DNA from: Lachnoanaerobaculum saburreum DSM 3986
Lineage (GTDB): Bacteria; Bacillota; Clostridia; Lachnospirales; Lachnospiraceae
Assembly: GCF_000185385.1 (NCBI RefSeq)
Contig: NZ_GL622296.1
Span: forward strand, 2,863,223 to 2,927,222
Length of the DNA stretch: 64,000 nt
Direction: 5' to 3'
Part shown: one piece after another, positions 49,304 to 58,857 of the stretch
Layout of the letters: each line of letters begins with the position of its first letter
How positions within the stretch are numbered: position 1 is the stretch's first letter
Notes under the pieces: generated by a model
Told to the model about the DNA's origin: nothing
The model's input: the letters and a program-made list of their open reading frames with translations, nothing else
Database searches by the model: none
Made by a program: the position numbers and the translations under genes

Positions 49304-50941
49304 TCAGTCGTCACTCTCTTCATCCGCTGAAACGGTATATGTAAATCTCTTTCTTGCCATCTCATCAGAATCAAGATACTCATCATATGTGGTAATCTTA
49401 TCTATAAGGCTTCCATTTATGATTTCCATAATTCTGTTGGCTGTAGTCTGCACTACCTGATGATCTCTTGATGAGAAAATTAACACACCTTTGAACTTTT
49501 CAAGTCCGGTATTAAGTGCAGTGATAGATTCCATATCCAAGTGGTCTGTAGGCTCGTCAAGTATAAGTACATTTGCACCGCTTATCATAAGCTTTGAGAG
49601 CATACAACGTACCTTCTCACCTCCTGAGAGTACATTTACCTTTTTTACACCGTCTTCACCGGCAAACAGCATTCTGCCGAGGAATCCTCTTACATATGTG
49701 GCATCCTTATTCTCCGAATATCCTGTAAGCCATTCAACTATTGTTTCATCACCGGCAAAATCCTTTGTATTGTCTTTTGGAAAATAACTCTGAGTGGTGG
49801 TAAGTCCCCACTTGAAACTTCCGCCGTCAGGCTCCATCTCTCCTGCAAGTATCTTAAACAGAACTGTCTTCGCCTTCTCATTCGGACCTACCAGTGCCAC
49901 CTTGTCTTCTCTGTTAAGTACAAAACTGATATTGTCAAGTACCTTTTCACCGTCAACAGTCTTTGAAAGATTCTCAACAGTAAGAACTTCATTTCCAATC
50001 TCTCTGTTCGGTCTGAAGTCTATATAAGGATACTTCCTTGATGAGGGCTTAATGTCATCAAGCTCAATCTTTTCCAAGGCTCTCTTTCTGGATGTAGCCT
50101 GCTTTGACTTTGAAGCATTTGCAGAGAATCTTTGAATAAACTCCTGCAACTCCTTAATCTTTTCTTCTTTCTTTCTGTTGGCTTCCTTCATCTGGCGCAC
50201 CATAAGCTGGCTTGACTCATACCAGAAGTCATAGTTTCCGGCATAGAGCTGTATCTTGCCGTAGTCGATATCCGCAATCATTGTACAGACTTTATTGAGG
50301 AAATATCTGTCATGTGATACCACTATGATGGTATTCTCAAAGTTGATAAGGAACTCCTCAAGCCAGTAAATAGCGTCCAAGTCAAGGTGGTTTGTAGGCT
50401 CATCAAGTAAAAGTATATCGGGATTACCGAAGAGTGCCTTTGCAAGAAGTACCTTTACCTTAAGGTTTGACGGCATATCACTCATCAATGTGTAGTGATG
50501 TTCTGTATCTACACCAAGTCCGTTTAGAAGTGCAGCCGCATCCGACTCCGCCTCCCAGCCGTTCATATTGGCAAACTCACCTTCAAGTTCCGCCGCCTTT
50601 ATACCGTCTTCCTCATTAAAGTCGGGCTTTGCATATATCGCATCTTTTTCCTTCATTATCTCATACAGTCTTGCATTTCCCATAATTACGGTATCTAAAA
50701 CTGTATATGCATCATATTTGAAATGATCCTGCTCCAAGAATGAAAGTCTCTCTCCCGGTGTTATAACCACATCACCGTTTGTAGGCTCTATCTGCCCTGA
50801 AAGTATCTTTAAAAATGTAGACTTTCCGGCACCGTTTGCACCTATAAGCCCGTAACAGTTGCCCGGTGTAAACTTTATATTAACGTCTTCAAAAAGGGCT
50901 TTTTTCCCTAATCTAAGTGTTATTCCATTTGCACTTATCAT
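49304..50941 (-). CDS. ABC-F family ATPase (YkpA/YbiT-like)
   Basis: 545 aa with two nucleotide-binding domains and no membrane part. The first has GLIGANGAGKST and LLLDEPTNHLDLDAIYWLEEF; the second has ALVGPNEKAKTV, LSGGEKVRCMLSKLM and LILDEPTDHLDMES. The linker (RQMKEANRKKEEKIKELQEF) is the P-site tRNA interaction motif region. ABC-F proteins act on ribosomes. The second Walker A, GPNEKAKTV, lacks the usual glycine-lysine-serine/threonine form, as in the YkpA/YbiT subgroup. AGGAGAATAA precedes the start. Confidence 0.92.
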   Translation of the reverse strand: MISANGITLRLGKKALFEDVNIKFTPGNCYGLIGANGAGKSTFLKILSGQIEPTNGDVVITPGERLSFLEQDHFKYDAYTVLDTVIMGNARLYEIMKEKDAIYAKPDFNEEDGIKAAELEGEFANMNGWEAESDAAALLNGLGVDTEHHYTLMSDMPSNLKVKVLLAKALFGNPDILLLDEPTNHLDLDAIYWLEEFLINFENTIIVVSHDRYFLNKVCTMIADIDYGKIQLYAGNYDFWYESSQLMVRQMKEANRKKEEKIKELQEFIQRFSANASKSKQATSRKRALEKIELDDIKPSSRKYPYIDFRPNREIGNEVLTVENLSKTVDGEKVLDNISFVLNREDKVALVGPNEKAKTVLFKILAGEMEPDGGSFKWGLTTTQSYFPKDNTKDFAGDETIVEWLTGYSENKDATYVRGFLGRMLFAGEDGVKKVNVLSGGEKVRCMLSKLMISGANVLILDEPTDHLDMESITALNTGLEKFKGVLIFSSRDHQVVQTTANRIMEIINGSLIDKITTYDEYLDSDEMARKRFTYTVSADEESDD

Positions 50942-50943
50942 TA

Positions 50944-52224
50944 TTATTCTCCTAAGAGTTTATCCACTGCCGCCATCTTTGTACACAGGCACAGAAGCTT
51001 TGCAGCTATCTCCAAATCCGCTACAGGCGGAAATGACGGAGCAATACGAATATTCTTATCATGCGGATCTTTTCCGCTTGGGAATGTAGCTCCTGCATCT
51101 GTAAGTACAACACCTGCTTTCTTACATTTTGATACAACTTCTTTTGCACATCCGTCCATAGTATCAAATGAGATAAAATATCCGCCCTTCGGCTTTGTCC
51201 AACTTGCTATTCCAAGTCCGCCAAGCTCACTTTCAAGAGTATCAAGTACCATCTCAAACTTCGGTCTGAGTGAGTCTGCATGTTTTTTCATATGCTCCAC
51301 CATACCATGAATATCCTTAAAGTATCTTACATGTCTAAGCTGGTTTACCTTATCATGTCCTATTGTCTGCATCTTTAACTGCTTCTTTATATCCTCAAGA
51401 TTATTCTGTGATGTTGCAAGTGCTGCAATACCTGAACCCGGGAATGTGACCTTTGATGTTGAAGCAAACTTATATACAAGATCAGGATTTCCGGCCCTCT
51501 TGCACTCCGCCAAAATCTCGATAAGATGATCCTGGTCAAGGTCATAGAGATGGTGAATTGTATAGGCATTGTCCCAATAAATTCTAAAGTCCTTAGCTGC
51601 CGGCTTTAATCTTGCAAATCTTCTTACAACCTCATCAGAGTATGAGTTTCCTGTAGGGTTTGAATACTTAGGTACACACCAGATTCCTTTAACAGATTCA
51701 TCACTTTGTACAAGTTTTTCAACCATATCCATATCCGGTCCGTCCTCAAGCATAGGAATGCACACATTCTCAAAACCGAAATACTCCGTTATAGCAAAAT
51801 GCCTGTCATATCCCGGCACTATACAAAGGAATTTTACTTTGTCAAGCTTGCACCAAGGTGTAGAACCCATTACTCCATGTGTATATGATCTTGAGATGCA
51901 GTCATACATTACATTTAGACTTGAGTTTCCATAGATGATAAGATTGTCAGCCGGAACTTCCATCATATCGCCCAGTAATTCCTTTGCCTCAGGGATACCG
52001 TCAAGTACACCGTAGTTTCTGCAATCCGAGCCGTTCTCACTCATAAGATCCGCATCTGATGACAGTACATCCATAAGTCCCATAGAAATATCAAGCTGTT
52101 CTTGTGACGGCTTTCCTCTACTCATATCAAGCTTTAAGTCTCTGTTTTGCATTGCCTTATACTCCGCTTTCAGACTTTTCTTCAACTCCAACAGCTCTTC
52201 CTTTGTCAAATCTGCATATGGCAT
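50944..52224 (-). CDS. Aspartate aminotransferase-type PLP enzyme (PF12897-like class)
   Basis: 426 aa. The start MPYADLTKEELLELKKSLKAEYK and LDMSRGKPSQEQLDIS are typical of this aminotransferase class. The PLP lysine is in KFASTSKVTFPGSGIAAL; DNAYTIHHLY carries the Asp-x-x-Tyr contact, and NIRIAPSFP the carboxylate Arg. It probably interconverts aspartate and oxaloacetate with glutamate/2-oxoglutarate. It is followed after two bases by the ABC-F gene. GGAGAAT precedes the start. Confidence 0.88.
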   Translation of the reverse strand: MPYADLTKEELLELKKSLKAEYKAMQNRDLKLDMSRGKPSQEQLDISMGLMDVLSSDADLMSENGSDCRNYGVLDGIPEAKELLGDMMEVPADNLIIYGNSSLNVMYDCISRSYTHGVMGSTPWCKLDKVKFLCIVPGYDRHFAITEYFGFENVCIPMLEDGPDMDMVEKLVQSDESVKGIWCVPKYSNPTGNSYSDEVVRRFARLKPAAKDFRIYWDNAYTIHHLYDLDQDHLIEILAECKRAGNPDLVYKFASTSKVTFPGSGIAALATSQNNLEDIKKQLKMQTIGHDKVNQLRHVRYFKDIHGMVEHMKKHADSLRPKFEMVLDTLESELGGLGIASWTKPKGGYFISFDTMDGCAKEVVSKCKKAGVVLTDAGATFPSGKDPHDKNIRIAPSFPPVADLEIAAKLLCLCTKMAAVDKLLGE

Positions 52225-52243
52225 CTTTATATTCTCCTTATAA

Positions 52244-52549
52244 CTACTTATTATTGCTCATCTTTTCAAGCTTTGCTTTCAATTCCTCAAGCTTTGCCTG
52301 ACTCTTCAGGATTTTTGACCTTTGATCAAATACAAGTTCATCTTCTCTCAAAAGGTCGTTTGCAGTTACATACTCCCCGATAACCATTTTGTATGACTTT
52401 ATAATATCCTCTTCTATCTTTATGTCTCTTTTCAGCTTTGTTATATCCGCTATTTCTTTGCCCTTATTCAAAGCTGACTGTGCTATCTTTTGTCCCTCTT
52501 CTTTTGCAATACTTCCATATATGCTTAACTTCTTAAAAAAATCTTCCAT
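52244..52549 (-). CDS. Hypothetical coiled-coil protein
   Basis: 101 aa, highly charged and helical (KLKRDIKIEEDIIKSYKMVIGEYV, then SKILKSQAKLEELKAKLEKM). No membrane segment and no zinc ribbon. It resembles small coiled-coil proteins common in Lachnospiraceae, but I know of no function. GGAGGCTAT precedes the start; it lies 20 bases before the aminotransferase gene and may be co-transcribed. Confidence 0.75.
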   Translation of the reverse strand: MEDFFKKLSIYGSIAKEEGQKIAQSALNKGKEIADITKLKRDIKIEEDIIKSYKMVIGEYVTANDLLREDELVFDQRSKILKSQAKLEELKAKLEKMSNNK

Positions 52550-52664
52550 ATAGCCTCCTTTATTTAAATATACATAGTATAAATACTTAAATGAGTTTTA
52601 GCAAGTAAAAGCCGGCAATTTAGCAATTTTTTAGTTTATATTATTTATAAGAACTATCCTATAA

Positions 52665-53537
52665 TTATTTTAACGCCATAAATGCCGCCATATTTCCCCG
52701 CTTTTCACCCATTACCCTGTGTGAGTACAAAATCTCTTTATTGCAGGCGGTACATATATTTGAAGTAAATATATTCTCCCTGTGTACTCCCGCCTCTTCC
52801 AATACTATCTCATTCGCCCTCCAAAGTGAAAGTCTGAAGTGGTCTTTTTCATCCTCTCTAAAGATATCAGGCATATATTTTTTATCAAAGCTTTTTGAAA
52901 ACTCCTCATATACATCCATACTCACCTGATAGCAGTCCGCACATATACCGGGACCTATGCAAGCTACCATATCCTTTGCCTTGCTGCCAAAATGCCTGTT
53001 CATCAAATCTGTCATATTTGCACCTATTCTTTTAACGGTACCTCTCCAACCTGAATGTGCCAGTCCAATCACATTATTTACTCTGTCATAAAAATAAAGG
53101 GGAATACAGTCTGCAAAAAAAGCTCCTAATGTGATGCCCTTCTCATTTGTTATAAGACCGTCAATATTTCTGTAGTCTCTCTCAAACAGCACTCCCTCGC
53201 CTCTGTCTTCAGCACTTACCACTTTTACATTATTTGAATGTTCCTGATAAGATAATACAAAGCTTTCTAATTCCACACCTAAAGCCTGTGCCATTCTTTT
53301 GTAGTTTTCAAGGACACCCTCCCTGTTATCAGGCTCTCTGCTGAAGCTGAGATTCATGGTCGCATAAGGACCTGTGCTTACTCCGCCTATCTTTGTAGAA
53401 AATCCCTGTACTATATTGTCATATTTTTCCAATGCATCAAATGACAGATATTCCACACCGTTTTTTGCTCTCTTTAATGTCAAAATATGCCTGTCATTCT
53501 TTTTTACTATCTTCAATAAAATGCTCCTTTTATCCAT
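52665..53537 (-). CDS. pgeF: Purine nucleoside phosphorylase / YfiH-family multicopper-type protein
   Basis: 290 aa. The Cys/His zinc or copper site is complete: QEHSNNVKV (His), FADCIPLYF (Cys) and GLAHSGWRGTVKR (His). The family has been described as purine nucleoside phosphorylase and as a peptidoglycan-editing factor, so the in vivo role is uncertain. The ATG at 53537 lies inside the end of yraN and has no clear ribosome site, suggesting coupled translation. Confidence 0.88.
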   Translation of the reverse strand: MDKRSILLKIVKKNDRHILTLKRAKNGVEYLSFDALEKYDNIVQGFSTKIGGVSTGPYATMNLSFSREPDNREGVLENYKRMAQALGVELESFVLSYQEHSNNVKVVSAEDRGEGVLFERDYRNIDGLITNEKGITLGAFFADCIPLYFYDRVNNVIGLAHSGWRGTVKRIGANMTDLMNRHFGSKAKDMVACIGPGICADCYQVSMDVYEEFSKSFDKKYMPDIFREDEKDHFRLSLWRANEIVLEEAGVHRENIFTSNICTACNKEILYSHRVMGEKRGNMAAFMALK

Positions 53538-53854
53538 TCTATCTGTGAACCTATTATTCCGATACAGTCAAATCTTATATTATAACGATAATAATGATTT
53601 TCATTCAGGAAAAACCTTGCCATCTTTCTTATCTTTTCTCGCTTTGCAAAGCCTACAGCTTCAAGCGGATAACCGAAACTTTCATTCTTTCTGTATTTTA
53701 CTTCTATAAACAGCAGTGTATTATCTTCCCTGCCTATGATATCTATTTCACCAAATCTGTTTTGATAATTTCTTTCCAAGATTTTTACACCACAGCTTTT
53801 TAGAAACTCTACAGCCATATCCTCTCCGATACTGCCAATCTGACGCTTATTCAC
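53513..53854 (-). CDS. YraN / UPF0102 family nuclease-fold protein
   Basis: 113 aa. The restriction-endonuclease-like core has GEDMAVEFLKSCGVKILERNYQNRFGEIDIIGREDNTLLFIEVKYR, with the D-x(n)-E-x-K motif. Likely DNA-processing but uncharacterised. GTG at 53854 is chosen because it gives the family-like start MNKRQIGSIGED and lies ten bases from AGGGA; a TTG at 53860 is possible. It overlaps rnhB upstream and pgeF downstream. Confidence 0.87.
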   Translation of the reverse strand: MNKRQIGSIGEDMAVEFLKSCGVKILERNYQNRFGEIDIIGREDNTLLFIEVKYRKNESFGYPLEAVGFAKREKIRKMARFFLNENHYYRYNIRFDCIGIIGSQIEWIKGAFY

Positions 53855-54491
53855 CGACAAAATTCCCTATAAAAGTTCTTCTATGTATATCACAGGCTCC
53901 GTATTCTTTTAATGCTTCTATATGCTTTGCAGTGCCGTAGCCTTTATTGTAAGCAAAGCCATACTCAGGATAAATTTTGTCATATTCAAGCATAAGTCTG
54001 TCCCTTGTGACCTTTGCAAGTATACTTGCAGCTGCAATATTGATACTCCTTGCATCTCCCTTGACTATACCCAACTGTCTTATAGTGATATCAGGTATAT
54101 GCACCGCATCCACCAACAAAATATCCGGAGTCTTCTTAAGTTTTTTAATCGCCTCTCTCATAGCTTCATATGTGGCCTGCAATATATTTATCTCATCTAT
54201 AAGTACATTTGAAGCAATACCTATGCCGTAGGCAAGTGCCTCCTGTTTTATCCGGTCAAACAACACATCTCTTCTTTTTTCAGTTACCTTTTTTGAGTCA
54301 TTCAAAAAAGGCAAAAATATATCCTTCGGCAATATAACCGCCGCCGCAACTACCGGTCCTGCAAGCGGACCTCTGCCTGCTTCGTCTATACCTGCAATAA
54401 ACTCAAAATCACTGTATTTATTTTCAAATTCCTTCATGCCCTCAAGTCTTTGCCTCTCAAGAGCCAGTTTTTCTTCACTTATTTTTCTCAT
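53847..54491 (-). CDS. rnhB: Ribonuclease HII
   Basis: 214 aa. GIDEAGRGPLAGPVVAAAV carries the catalytic Asp-Glu, LLVDAVH the third acidic residue, and SINIAAASILAKVTRDRLM is the family signature. It removes ribonucleotides from DNA-RNA hybrids. The ATG at 54491, directly after the rbgA stop with AGGAAT upstream, is preferred over extension to 54548. Confidence 0.94.
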   Translation of the reverse strand: MRKISEEKLALERQRLEGMKEFENKYSDFEFIAGIDEAGRGPLAGPVVAAAVILPKDIFLPFLNDSKKVTEKRRDVLFDRIKQEALAYGIGIASNVLIDEINILQATYEAMREAIKKLKKTPDILLVDAVHIPDITIRQLGIVKGDARSINIAAASILAKVTRDRLMLEYDKIYPEYGFAYNKGYGTAKHIEALKEYGACDIHRRTFIGNFVGE

Positions 54492-54492
54492 A

Positions 54493-55338
54493 TTATTCCT
54501 GTGGCATCTGTAATGTGATTCTGCCAAGCTTACCTGACCTGAATTCATTTACCAGTATAGTTGCAGCCTTATCATAGTCAGGTTCACCACCCTTTTTTGT
54601 ACAGCCTCTGACTTTTGCTATTTTTATCAAAACGGCATTTTCATCATCATCGTCTTTGATATCAAATCTCTCCTGCAAAACTTCAGGCTTATTTTTCAAC
54701 AACCATTTGATAAGCTCAAGTCCAAGTTCTCTGATATCTATAATCATATCATTGATAGAGCCGATAAATGCAATCATCTCACCGACTCTCTCATCTTCAA
54801 ACTTTGGCCAAAGTATTCCCGGAGTGTCTAAAAGCTCTATCTGACCTTTCAACTTTATCCACTGATTGCCCTTGGTAACACCGGGCTTATTACCTGTCTT
54901 TGCCATTGCTCTGCCTGAAACCGAGTTTATAAGAGTTGACTTACCGACATTTGGAATACCTGCAACCATTGCTCTGACCGGTCTGTTTTTTATACCTCTT
55001 TTGGCATCCCTCTCACGCTTTTTCTTTGATACATTGTCTATTGCCTTTATAAGTACACCGACTCCGTTATTTTTTCTGGAGTCCATAAACATACACTCAT
55101 ACCCCTGTTCCTTATAAAAGCTTGCCCATCTGTTGTTGGCAAGCTCATTTGCCAAATCCGCCTTATTAAGTATAATTATTCTTGACTTATCCGCTCCAAG
55201 TTCCATTATCTCGGGATTTCTGCCGGCTTCAGGAGCCCTTGCATCAGTCATCTCTATAATAATATCCACAAGTTTTATGACATCAGACATAGCACGCTTT
55301 GCCTTAATCATATGCCCGGGGTACCACTGTATCTTCAT
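54493..55338 (-). CDS. rbgA: Ribosome biogenesis GTPase RbgA (YlqF)
   Basis: 281 aa circularly permuted GTPase. G4 (LNKADLA) comes before G1 (GIPNVGKSTLINS), then G3 (LLDTPGILWP). The start MKIQWYPGHMIKAKRAM is the family N-terminus with its catalytic-type His. It acts in late 50S subunit assembly. AAAGGAC precedes the start; rnhB follows after one base. Confidence 0.95.
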   Translation of the reverse strand: MKIQWYPGHMIKAKRAMSDVIKLVDIIIEMTDARAPEAGRNPEIMELGADKSRIIILNKADLANELANNRWASFYKEQGYECMFMDSRKNNGVGVLIKAIDNVSKKKRERDAKRGIKNRPVRAMVAGIPNVGKSTLINSVSGRAMAKTGNKPGVTKGNQWIKLKGQIELLDTPGILWPKFEDERVGEMIAFIGSINDMIIDIRELGLELIKWLLKNKPEVLQERFDIKDDDDENAVLIKIAKVRGCTKKGGEPDYDKAATILVNEFRSGKLGRITLQMPQE

Positions 55339-55358
55339 AAAAAAGTCCTTTCGTCAAG

Positions 55359-55889
55359 TCACCTTATAAAACCTATTCTTTTTATAGGCAATAATCTAAT
55401 CCATGTATTTCCTATTATCATATCCTTTGTTATATTGCCTATAGTGGAAGTTCTGGAATCTTCGCTTCCCACTCTGTTATCTCCAAGCACAAAATACTCA
55501 TTTGCCATAAGCTGTATATCTTCTGAAGCCAATCCGCCGGCGCTTGCTTCAAAAAACTTTTCAGGTACCTTGCCGTTTATATAGACATAACCGTCCTTTA
55601 TATTCACCGTTTCACCCGGAAGACCTATGACTCTTCTGATACACACTCTGCCGTCTTTATTTTTAAAAGCTACAACATCAAATCTTTTCGGTTTGAAGAA
55701 TGTATATGCCGCCTTATTTATAAGTGCCACATCACCTTGTTCTATCTGCGGTGACATAGACTGCCCCACCATATATGTTCTATCTCCAAATATCGATACT
55801 ACAAACCAAGCCAATGCAAGTATTACTGCCAGCTGCATCAAAGTATCCAGTATCAGTAAAAATTTTGATTCCTGTGTTTTTAATTTCAT
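55359..55889 (-). CDS. lepB: Signal peptidase I, with Arg at the usual catalytic Lys position
   Basis: 176 aa, one N-terminal membrane helix (about 12-34). Ser44 in GQSMSPQIEQGD is the nucleophile, and the other boxes are KRFDVVAFK, RRVIGLPGETVNI and VLGDNRVGSEDSR. In the third box the general base is normally the Lys of IKR, but this protein reads CIRRVIGLPGE, with Arg85 there. It cleaves signal peptides outside the membrane. The ATG at 55889 with AGGGAAAC is chosen; the open frame to 56015 is not family-like. First gene before rbgA-rnhB-yraN-pgeF. Confidence 0.88.
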   Translation of the reverse strand: MKLKTQESKFLLILDTLMQLAVILALAWFVVSIFGDRTYMVGQSMSPQIEQGDVALINKAAYTFFKPKRFDVVAFKNKDGRVCIRRVIGLPGETVNIKDGYVYINGKVPEKFFEASAGGLASEDIQLMANEYFVLGDNRVGSEDSRTSTIGNITKDMIIGNTWIRLLPIKRIGFIR

Positions 55890-55993
55890 CTGTTTCCCTG
55901 TTTTTTTATTCTTTTTTTTGTTAAAATATTGTATACTACTAAGAATGTTCCGGTAATGTAAAGGCATAGAACAATAAAGAGTACACTCTCGTA

Positions 55994-56012
55994 AAGTTCC
56001 GTTTCGGAACTT
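55994..56012. promoter_or_regulatory. Tight inverted repeat between lepB and fumC
   Basis: AAGTTCCG-TTT-CGGAACTT, a perfect 8-bp repeat with three-base centre, about 30 bases before the fumC start. It may be an operator or leader hairpin; no clear -35/-10 pair could be fixed around it. Confidence 0.4.
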
Positions 56013-56041
56013 CATTTTATTATAGCATATAGGAGAAAACT

Positions 56042-57406
56042 ATGGAATATCGTATTGAGCATGACTCTATGGGAAATATAGAGGTGGAGGCGGACAAATA
56101 TTTCGGTGCGCAAACGGCAAGAAGTCTGTCAAACTTTAAAATAGGTACTGAGAAGATCCCTATGGAAGTCATAAGAGCATTTGCCTATCTGAAAGCGGCC
56201 TGTGCCGCTACAAATAATGAGCTTGGCAAACTTACAAAAGAAAAAGCGGATATAATAAATGATGTTTGCAAAGAAATACTTGCCGGGAAACTTGATGCAC
56301 ATTTTCCTCTGGCTGTGTGGCAGACCGGCAGCGGTACTCAGAGCAATATGAATGTCAACGAAGTCATTACAAATAGAGGCAATGAACTCGCAGGTAAAAG
56401 ATTGCTTCACCCGAATGATGATGTAAATATGTCACAAAGCTCAAATGATACCTTCCCGACTGCAATGCATATAGCCGCCGTGCTTGAAATCAGTGATAAG
56501 CTCCTTCCCTCACTCAATGAACTTATACTTGCTTTCAAAAAGCTTGAAAAAGAAAATATCGGTATAGTAAAATCAGGCAGAACACATTTGCAGGATGCAA
56601 CTCCGATAGCCTTCTCACAAGAAATAAGCGGTTGGAGGGCTTCACTTGAAAATAACTATAATCAAATAAAAGCTTCACTTGAGTTTGTCAAAAAAATTGC
56701 ACTTGGAGCCACTGCGGTAGGTACGGGTCTTAACTGTCCAAAGGGCTTTGACAAAGCTGTTGCAAAAAATATCTCAAAACTTACCGGTAAAAACTTTATC
56801 ACAGATACCAACAAGTTTCATGCACTTACCTCAAAGTCCGAGCTTTCATTTTTACATGGCGGCTTAACTTCACTGGCAAATGATCTTATGAAAATAGCCA
56901 ATGATATCAGATGGTTATCAAGCGGTCCCAGATGTGGACTCGGTGAGATCTTTATACCTGAGAATGAACCCGGCAGTTCTATAATGCCGGGAAAGGTAAA
57001 TCCTACACAGTGTGAATCCATGACTATGGTATGTGTACAGGTAAATGCAAATAATGTCGCTGTAAATATGGCGGCAAGTCAGGGCAATTTTGAGCTTAAT
57101 GTATTTATGCCTGTACTTATCTATAACTTCCTGCAATCTGTAAGACTGCTATCGGACGGAATGAACTCCTTTAGACTTCACTGCATATGTGGTATCAAGG
57201 CAAATAAGGAAAAGATGCATGAAAATCTTTACAATTCACTGATGCTTGTAACTGCAATCAGCCCGTATATCGGCTATGAACAGGCTGCCAATGTCGCAAA
57301 ACTGGCATATAAAGAAAATATCTCACTAAAGGAAGCTACACTGAAACTGAATCTTATGACAGAAGAACAATTTGACAAAGTTTTCAAACCTGAAGAAATG
57401 ATATAA
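56042..57406 (+). CDS. fumC: Class II fumarate hydratase
   Basis: 454 aa. Interconverts fumarate and malate without iron-sulfur cluster, so it is oxygen-stable. Motifs include TGSGTQSNMNVNEVITNR, GRTHLQDATPI (catalytic His) and the lyase signature GSSIMPGKVNPTQCE. Length is normal for FumC. AGGAGAAAAC precedes the start. It is divergent from lepB and followed after 52 bases by the MATE gene. Confidence 0.96.
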   Translation: MEYRIEHDSMGNIEVEADKYFGAQTARSLSNFKIGTEKIPMEVIRAFAYLKAACAATNNELGKLTKEKADIINDVCKEILAGKLDAHFPLAVWQTGSGTQSNMNVNEVITNRGNELAGKRLLHPNDDVNMSQSSNDTFPTAMHIAAVLEISDKLLPSLNELILAFKKLEKENIGIVKSGRTHLQDATPIAFSQEISGWRASLENNYNQIKASLEFVKKIALGATAVGTGLNCPKGFDKAVAKNISKLTGKNFITDTNKFHALTSKSELSFLHGGLTSLANDLMKIANDIRWLSSGPRCGLGEIFIPENEPGSSIMPGKVNPTQCESMTMVCVQVNANNVAVNMAASQGNFELNVFMPVLIYNFLQSVRLLSDGMNSFRLHCICGIKANKEKMHENLYNSLMLVTAISPYIGYEQAANVAKLAYKENISLKEATLKLNLMTEEQFDKVFKPEEMI

Positions 57407-57458
57407 AAGATTTATATAGAAAGATTGATTATAGAAAGGACTTATAAAAAAGATTTAT

Positions 57459-58820
57459 ATGGAACAAACTAAAAAGCTTGATATGACAAAGGGTAATATA
57501 GATACTCAACTTTTATCATTCTTTTTCCCAATACTTCTTGGAACCTTCTTCCAACAGCTGTATAATACGGCCGATGCTGTTATAGTAGGTCAGAATGTGG
57601 GAAAACTCGGGCTTGCGGCAGTAGGCGGTACTACCGGCACACTGATAAATCTCTTTATCGGCATATTCGTAGGACTGTCATCAGGATTCAGTGTAATCAT
57701 CTCACAACATTTCGGTGCCAAGAATAACAGGCTTGTAAGTGAATGTGTGCATACATCAATTATGTTTTCACTTATAGTAGGCATCATAGTAAGTATATTC
57801 GGTGCTGTATTTTCAAAGATTATGCTCTTATATATGAATGTACCTGAAAATATAATGCCTATGGCAATACCTTATCTACAGATTTATTTTCTGGGGCTTG
57901 CACCGAACCTTATCTACAACATGGGTGCAGGGCTTTTAAGAGCTGTAGGAGATTCCAAGACTCCTCTTATCTTTCTTATTATAAGCTGCTTTATCAATAT
58001 AATTCTGGATATTATATTGATACGTTTTCTGGGTATGGGCGTGGTCGGTGCCGCCATTGCTACCGTTACCTCACAAACAGTCAGTGCAATACTTGTTATC
58101 ACAGTGCTTTCAAAAAGAGAGGATGCACTGAAGCTTTATATTAAAAGATTACATATCAATTTCCCGGAGTTGGGAAAGATGATAAGTATAGGAACTGCCG
58201 CCGGAATGCAGTCTGCTATGTACACTATTGCAAATATACTTATACAGGCCTCTATCAATACTCTTGGAACCGACACAATAGCCGCATTTACCGCCTATGG
58301 TAAAATAGATACTTTATTTTGGATGACTATACAGTCACTTGGTATATCCGTCACCACATTTACAGGACAAAACTTCGGATATGGCAACAAAGACAGGGTA
58401 AAAAAAGGTATCATACATGGAATGGTTCTTGCAATTATCATTACCGCAATAGTTATCATTTTATTAAAGCTTTTCGGCAGAACCATTTATACATTATTTA
58501 CAAATGATACAAGTGTACTTGATATAGGTACCGCCATGTTAAACTTTATGGTATTTGCTTTCCCCGCCTATATCACAATTGAGGTCTTCTCAGGCTCACT
58601 TCGCGGTATCGGAGACAGTTGGATACCTATGATAATTACAGCCAGCGGTGTATGCGTACTTAGAATAGCATGGGTAATTATTATGGTACCGAGATATCCC
58701 AATATATTTACTATACTTTGGGCTTATCCGCTCTCCTGGATAACTACAAGTATACTGTTTATTATATATATGTTTGGACTCAGTAAAATGAAATTCTGGT
58801 TAAAAGCTAATATATACTAA
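57459..58820 (+). CDS. MATE-family multidrug/sodium efflux transporter
   Basis: 453 aa with twelve membrane helices in two halves. The N-half has FPILLGTFFQQLYNTADAVIVGQNVG, the family hallmark, and QHFGAKNNRLVSECV; the C-half has TFTGQNFGYGNKDRVKKGI. It should export cationic compounds in exchange for Na+ or H+; the substrate is unknown. The ribosome site (AAAGGACT) is far from the ATG. It may be co-transcribed with fumC. Confidence 0.92.
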   Translation: MEQTKKLDMTKGNIDTQLLSFFFPILLGTFFQQLYNTADAVIVGQNVGKLGLAAVGGTTGTLINLFIGIFVGLSSGFSVIISQHFGAKNNRLVSECVHTSIMFSLIVGIIVSIFGAVFSKIMLLYMNVPENIMPMAIPYLQIYFLGLAPNLIYNMGAGLLRAVGDSKTPLIFLIISCFINIILDIILIRFLGMGVVGAAIATVTSQTVSAILVITVLSKREDALKLYIKRLHINFPELGKMISIGTAAGMQSAMYTIANILIQASINTLGTDTIAAFTAYGKIDTLFWMTIQSLGISVTTFTGQNFGYGNKDRVKKGIIHGMVLAIIITAIVIILLKLFGRTIYTLFTNDTSVLDIGTAMLNFMVFAFPAYITIEVFSGSLRGIGDSWIPMIITASGVCVLRIAWVIIMVPRYPNIFTILWAYPLSWITTSILFIIYMFGLSKMKFWLKANIY

Positions 58821-58823
58821 AAA

Positions 58824-58852
58824 ATACAACTTGGTTCATCGCCAAGTTGTAT
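58824..58852. terminator. Bidirectional terminator between the MATE and alarmone synthetase genes
   Basis: ATACAACTTGG (58824-58834) and CCAAGTTGTAT (58842-58852), an 11-bp perfect stem with a seven-base loop. A strong T run follows on the minus side and a weaker one on the plus side. Confidence 0.88.
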
Positions 58853-58857
58853 CTTCT

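Noticed and set aside
49303..49386. Longer start for exonuclease III inside the ABC-F gene
   Set aside because: The extra residues are not family-like, and the ATG at 49302 directly follows the upstream stop.
52600..52664. AAAAGCCGGCAATTT as a third copy of the structured element
   Set aside because: Only about ten bases agree with the terminal hairpin; the pairing arm and the rest of the element are missing.
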